Assembly (NCBI GenBank): GCA_945861785.1
Contig: CAMAWD010000026.1
Coordinates: forward strand, 1 to 64,000
From: Rhodoferax sp. OV413
GTDB lineage: Bacteria > Pseudomonadota > Gammaproteobacteria > Burkholderiales > Burkholderiaceae_C
Length of the DNA stretch: 64,000 nucleotides
Direction of reading: 5' to 3'
A program made the translations under genes and the position numbers. The notes beneath the pieces were generated by a model, which saw only the letters and a list, made by a program, of their open reading frames with translations, searched no databases and had not been told where the DNA came from. The first letter of the stretch is position 1. Each line of letters opens with the position of its first letter. Below are positions 61,344 to 64,000 of the stretch, piece by piece.

Positions 61344-62657
61344 ATGACACTGAAAATCCAACCCGCCATGCACCCGCAAAGGGTCGCGTTGCACAACGAG
61401 GTTCACGCCCGCCCGCCCGAGGCGCTGGCCGCGCCCTTGGCCATTGCGCATTGCGTGATGGTGTGCGACGCCGCCGCACGTGAAGCCAGCCGCGTGCATC
61501 TGGCAGCGTTGCTGCGCGACCACCACCTGCCGCAACCCGATGCCAACTCCGGCCATATCCGCACGGACCTGGGGCCGTATCGCCTGCGCTGGGAGATGCA
61601 CACCGAGTTTGTCACCTGGACATTCACCCGGGCGATCGATGCCGCCGGTTTTGGCGAGCGAGAGCCCAGCACGGCGCTGGAGGTCGTTCCGCAGGGCTGG
61701 CTGCAAGGCCTGCCAGGGCAGTGCCTGGTCAATTTGCACCTGTGGGTGCTGCCCACGAAGGAGTCCGACAGCACGTCGCTGGTCAAACATGTGCTGCGTG
61801 AGGACACCCTGATCGCCTCGACCGTGGCAGATGGCCTGGGCGAGGTCTACAGCGACTTTGCAATTCATGCCGACGGATTTTCCCGGATGGTGCTGCTCAC
61901 CGGCAGTGTGGCGCCCCGGCGGCTGGGCCGGTTGGTGCAGCAACTGCTGGAACTCGACACCTACCGCATGGCGGCACTCATGGGCCTGCCCGCAGCGCGC
62001 AATGCATCTGCGGAGCTGGCATCGGCCGAGCGCGAATTGGCCGAACTGGCAGCGGCCATCCGCACCGCCAACCGCGACGATGAACCGCTGCTGCTCGACC
62101 GCTTGACCAAGCTGGCTGGCCAGGTCGAGAGCCAGTATGCGGCGACACACTCGAGGTTTTCGGCCAGCGCGGCCTATTTTGAGCTGGTGGACAAACGCAT
62201 TGTGGAGCTTGCCGAGTCGCGCCTGGCGGGACTGCAAACCATCGGCGACTTCCTGGACCGGCGCCTGGCACCAGCGCGCAGCACATGTGCCTGGGCCACC
62301 CGGCGGCAGGACGCACTGTCGCAGCGGGTCTCACGCATCAGCAACCTGCTGCGCACCCGGGTGGAAATCGAACAGCAGCAAAGCAGCCAGGCGCTGCTGG
62401 TAACAATGAACCACCGCCAGGGCATGCAACTCAAGTTGCAGTCCACGGTGGAAGGACTGTCTGTGGCGGCGGCCACATACTATGTGGTGGGACTGGTCAG
62501 TTATGCGACCAAAGGCCTGCAGCAGTGGGGCTGGCCTTTCAGCCCGGAGGCCTCGTCTGCCGCAGCCATTCCACTGGTCCTGATTGCCTCCTGGTGGCTG
62601 CTGCGCCAGCTTCACCGACGGGTTTTCACAGAACGGGACAGCAAAGAGGCCTCCTGA
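61344..62657 (+). CDS. DUF3422 family membrane protein
   Basis: The 437-residue protein starts HPQRVALHNEVHARPPEAL, the signature of DUF3422. A long helical region follows, and two C-terminal transmembrane helices (VAAATYYVVGLVSYATKG and AAAIPLVLIASWWLLRQL) anchor it. Function unknown. ATG 61344 follows GGGGGT. It is divergent from bchI and marks the edge of the core PGC. Confidence 0.87.
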   Translation: MTLKIQPAMHPQRVALHNEVHARPPEALAAPLAIAHCVMVCDAAAREASRVHLAALLRDHHLPQPDANSGHIRTDLGPYRLRWEMHTEFVTWTFTRAIDAAGFGEREPSTALEVVPQGWLQGLPGQCLVNLHLWVLPTKESDSTSLVKHVLREDTLIASTVADGLGEVYSDFAIHADGFSRMVLLTGSVAPRRLGRLVQQLLELDTYRMAALMGLPAARNASAELASAERELAELAAAIRTANRDDEPLLLDRLTKLAGQVESQYAATHSRFSASAAYFELVDKRIVELAESRLAGLQTIGDFLDRRLAPARSTCAWATRRQDALSQRVSRISNLLRTRVEIEQQQSSQALLVTMNHRQGMQLKLQSTVEGLSVAAATYYVVGLVSYATKGLQQWGWPFSPEASSAAAIPLVLIASWWLLRQLHRRVFTERDSKEAS

Positions 62658-62695
62658 GCCACTTGCTTCGCGGGGTGCCGGCGCCAGCCACAAAA

Positions 62696-63685
62696 TCAGA
62701 ACACCGCGTGGTCCCCGCGCTCAGCCACGGTCTCGCCGCGCACCAGGCGGCCGTAGTAGTCGAACAGCGTCTCGTGGCCGGCCGAGGGCGTGGCCGCAGC
62801 GTCGTAGCGGCCGGCCGCTGCGTCCCACACCAGCATCGATTCGGTGGCGTAATAGCGGCCGATGCGCGCCAGTTCGGCCTTGTCGGCCAGCGGCGGCAGC
62901 ACACGGCCGAGCAGTCCGAGCACGGCGATGATGCTGTCAAGCAGTGCCACCGGCACTTGCTTGAAGCGCGCCGGCCGCCCCAGCAGCGCAAAGAGTCGCT
63001 CGCCTTGCTCGCGCGGCGTGATCGCATCGCCTGGCCCTCCGATCGGCAACACCCGGTCGCGGCGTTCCGGGTCGTCCACGCAACCCGCCAGGTAGTCGCC
63101 CAGGTCGTCGTCGCTGATCGGCTTGCAGGCCGTGAGCGTACCGTCGCCGAAGATCAGGAAGGGTTTGCCGGCCCTGACGCGTTCGATCTGGCCGGACAAG
63201 GACTTGAAGAAGGCCGTGGCGCGCACGATCGAATAGCTGACTCCCGATTCGACCAGTGTCTTCTCGAATGCCAGCTTGGCGTGCTGGAAGGCCAGCAGGG
63301 GCTTCTGAACACAGATCGCCGAGAGCAGCACGACCTTCGTCACGCCAGCCGCTTTGGCTGCCTCAAGCGCCACCACATGCGCCCGGTGGTCGATGGCCCA
63401 GGCGCCCTTGGGCGTGCCGGTGCGAGAGGCCAGGCACGACAAGAGCACGTCGAAGTGCTCGCCGCGGAAACCGTCTCTCGCCAGCGAAACCGCGTCGCAC
63501 ACGTTACCCACCCGCACGGTGGCTCCGGCCAAGCGCTTCGCGCTGTCCTCGGTCGACAGCCGACCGCCGACGCCGGCGCGCGGGCGCACGAAGCACACCA
63601 CCTCGTGACCGCGGCGCAACAGCGCACGCACAGTGGCCTGACCGATGGTGCCGGTGGCCCCGATGACGAAGACGCGGCATGGCAT
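62696..63685 (-). CDS. bciA: Divinyl (proto)chlorophyllide a 8-vinyl reductase, BciA type
   Basis: The 329-residue atypical SDR has VFVIGATGTIGQATVRALLRRGH, LLSCLASRTGTPKGAWAIDH, VVLLSAICVQKPLLAFQHAKL, YSIVRATAFFKSLSGQ and KPISDDDLG, all typical of BciA. It reduces the C8 vinyl to ethyl with NADPH. ATG 63685 overlaps the stop of the upstream BchC-like gene by one base (TGATG), so the pair is coupled. Confidence 0.93.
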   Translation of the reverse strand: MPCRVFVIGATGTIGQATVRALLRRGHEVVCFVRPRAGVGGRLSTEDSAKRLAGATVRVGNVCDAVSLARDGFRGEHFDVLLSCLASRTGTPKGAWAIDHRAHVVALEAAKAAGVTKVVLLSAICVQKPLLAFQHAKLAFEKTLVESGVSYSIVRATAFFKSLSGQIERVRAGKPFLIFGDGTLTACKPISDDDLGDYLAGCVDDPERRDRVLPIGGPGDAITPREQGERLFALLGRPARFKQVPVALLDSIIAVLGLLGRVLPPLADKAELARIGRYYATESMLVWDAAAGRYDAAATPSAGHETLFDYYGRLVRGETVAERGDHAVF

Positions 63686-64000
63686 CAGGCTTGCCAGTCG
63701 ATCTTCTTCTTCAGGCACTGCGGGACGCCGAACGCCACCTCGCAGGCCTCACGTGCGCGACCCGGGTCAAAGGTGTGGGTGATCAGCCCTTCGAGCGACA
63801 GCGCACCCCGCTCGACGAGCGCCGTCACCGCAAGCAGGTCATGCTTCTTCAATTGCGCGGCGATGCGCAGCGTGGCCTCGCGCATGAAGGCCGGCGCGAA
63901 TGCGAAGCCCAGACCCTGCTTGCAGAAACCGGCCAGCATCACCTCGCCGCCTGGTGCCAGGCGCGAGATCAGGCTGTTGAGCATGCTGCTGCTGCTGCGG
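63685..64000 (-). CDS. Second BchC-like dehydrogenase (5' part beyond window)
   Basis: The visible C-terminal 104 residues run SMLNSLISRLAPGGEVMLAG, FAPAFMREATLRIAAQ, LSLEGLITHTFDPGRA to CLKKKIDWQA. This aligns along its whole length with the BchC C-terminus of this same window (LLDTLIGHLAPGGEIVLAG, FAPAFMREARIRVAAQ, LSLEDLITHRHEASQA, CLKMVLDW). The frame is open to the window edge. It is likely a second 3-hydroxyethyl bacteriochlorophyllide dehydrogenase or a related enzyme acting with BciA. Substrate unknown. Confidence 0.82.
   Translation of the reverse strand, partial: RSSSSMLNSLISRLAPGGEVMLAGFCKQGLGFAFAPAFMREATLRIAAQLKKHDLLAVTALVERGALSLEGLITHTFDPGRAREACEVAFGVPQCLKKKIDWQA

Overview
The window is a GC-rich (visually about 63-66 %) proteobacterial chromosome segment. 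Most of it, roughly 17.2 to 61 kb, is one photosynthesis gene cluster (PGC). The gene set (bch, crt, puf, puh, acsF, hemA, ppaA/aerR, ppsR, bciA), the four-haem pufC, the spheroidene-branch carotenoid genes crtA/C/D/F and flanking genes typical of Burkholderiales (Bug-type TTT binding protein, phasin, DUF3297, DUF3422) point to a betaproteobacterium near Rhodoferax/Rubrivivax. Species cannot be fixed from sequence alone. The only ring cyclase visible is the oxygen-dependent AcsF; no bchE, bchJ, puc (LH2), pufX or conventionally placed pufQ is seen.

Left flank (1-17 kb): a membrane adenylate/guanylate cyclase; a lipoprotein; a REC-PAS-GGDEF-EAL protein behind an eroded Hpt gene; an MBL hydrolase; an unrecognised protein; a GDT1-type cation transporter; an IclR regulator divergent from a carotenoid oxygenase; DUF3297; a FabG-like reductase and a phasin; Dps; and a catabolic island (CaiB/BaiF CoA-transferase, HMG-CoA-lyase remnant, enolase-superfamily dehydratase, GntR/FadR regulator, Bug binding protein) with a clear FadR-type operator.

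PGC, left arm (17.2-24.4 kb): ppaA/aerR (-) is divergent from hemA (+). bchP-bchG-ppsR are on the minus strand with a small membrane-protein gene behind bchP. The space between ppsR and bchF holds a decayed DUF4338 (DruA-like) gene.

PGC, plus-strand operon (24.4-43 kb): bchF-N-B-H-L-M, lhaA, puhA-B-C, acsF, puhE, crtI-crtB, two small membrane-protein genes and an SDR gene. Spacing is tight, with many ATGA/GTGA overlaps.

PGC, minus-strand superoperon (61 to 43 kb): bchI-D-O, crtE-F, bchC-X-Y-Z, pufB, a small single-span gene, pufA-L-M-C, crtA-D-C. The two operons converge and their final stop codons interlock at 42955-42958. A strong hairpin lies between pufA and pufL, where such structures set antenna to reaction-centre ratios in other purple bacteria.

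Regulation: palindromes of the PpsR/CrtJ type (TGT-N12-ACA) lie upstream of hemA (two), bchC (two), crtE (one) and, as two imperfect overlapping copies, bchF. In all of them the second half-site is itself a TTGACA -35 hexamer. At bchF and bchC the predicted start of transcription lies almost at the start codon. PpsR and PpaA/AerR, both encoded here, are the expected redox/light regulators.

Right flank (61-64 kb): a DUF3422 protein, bciA (8-vinyl reductase) and, cut by the window edge, a second BchC-like dehydrogenase gene.
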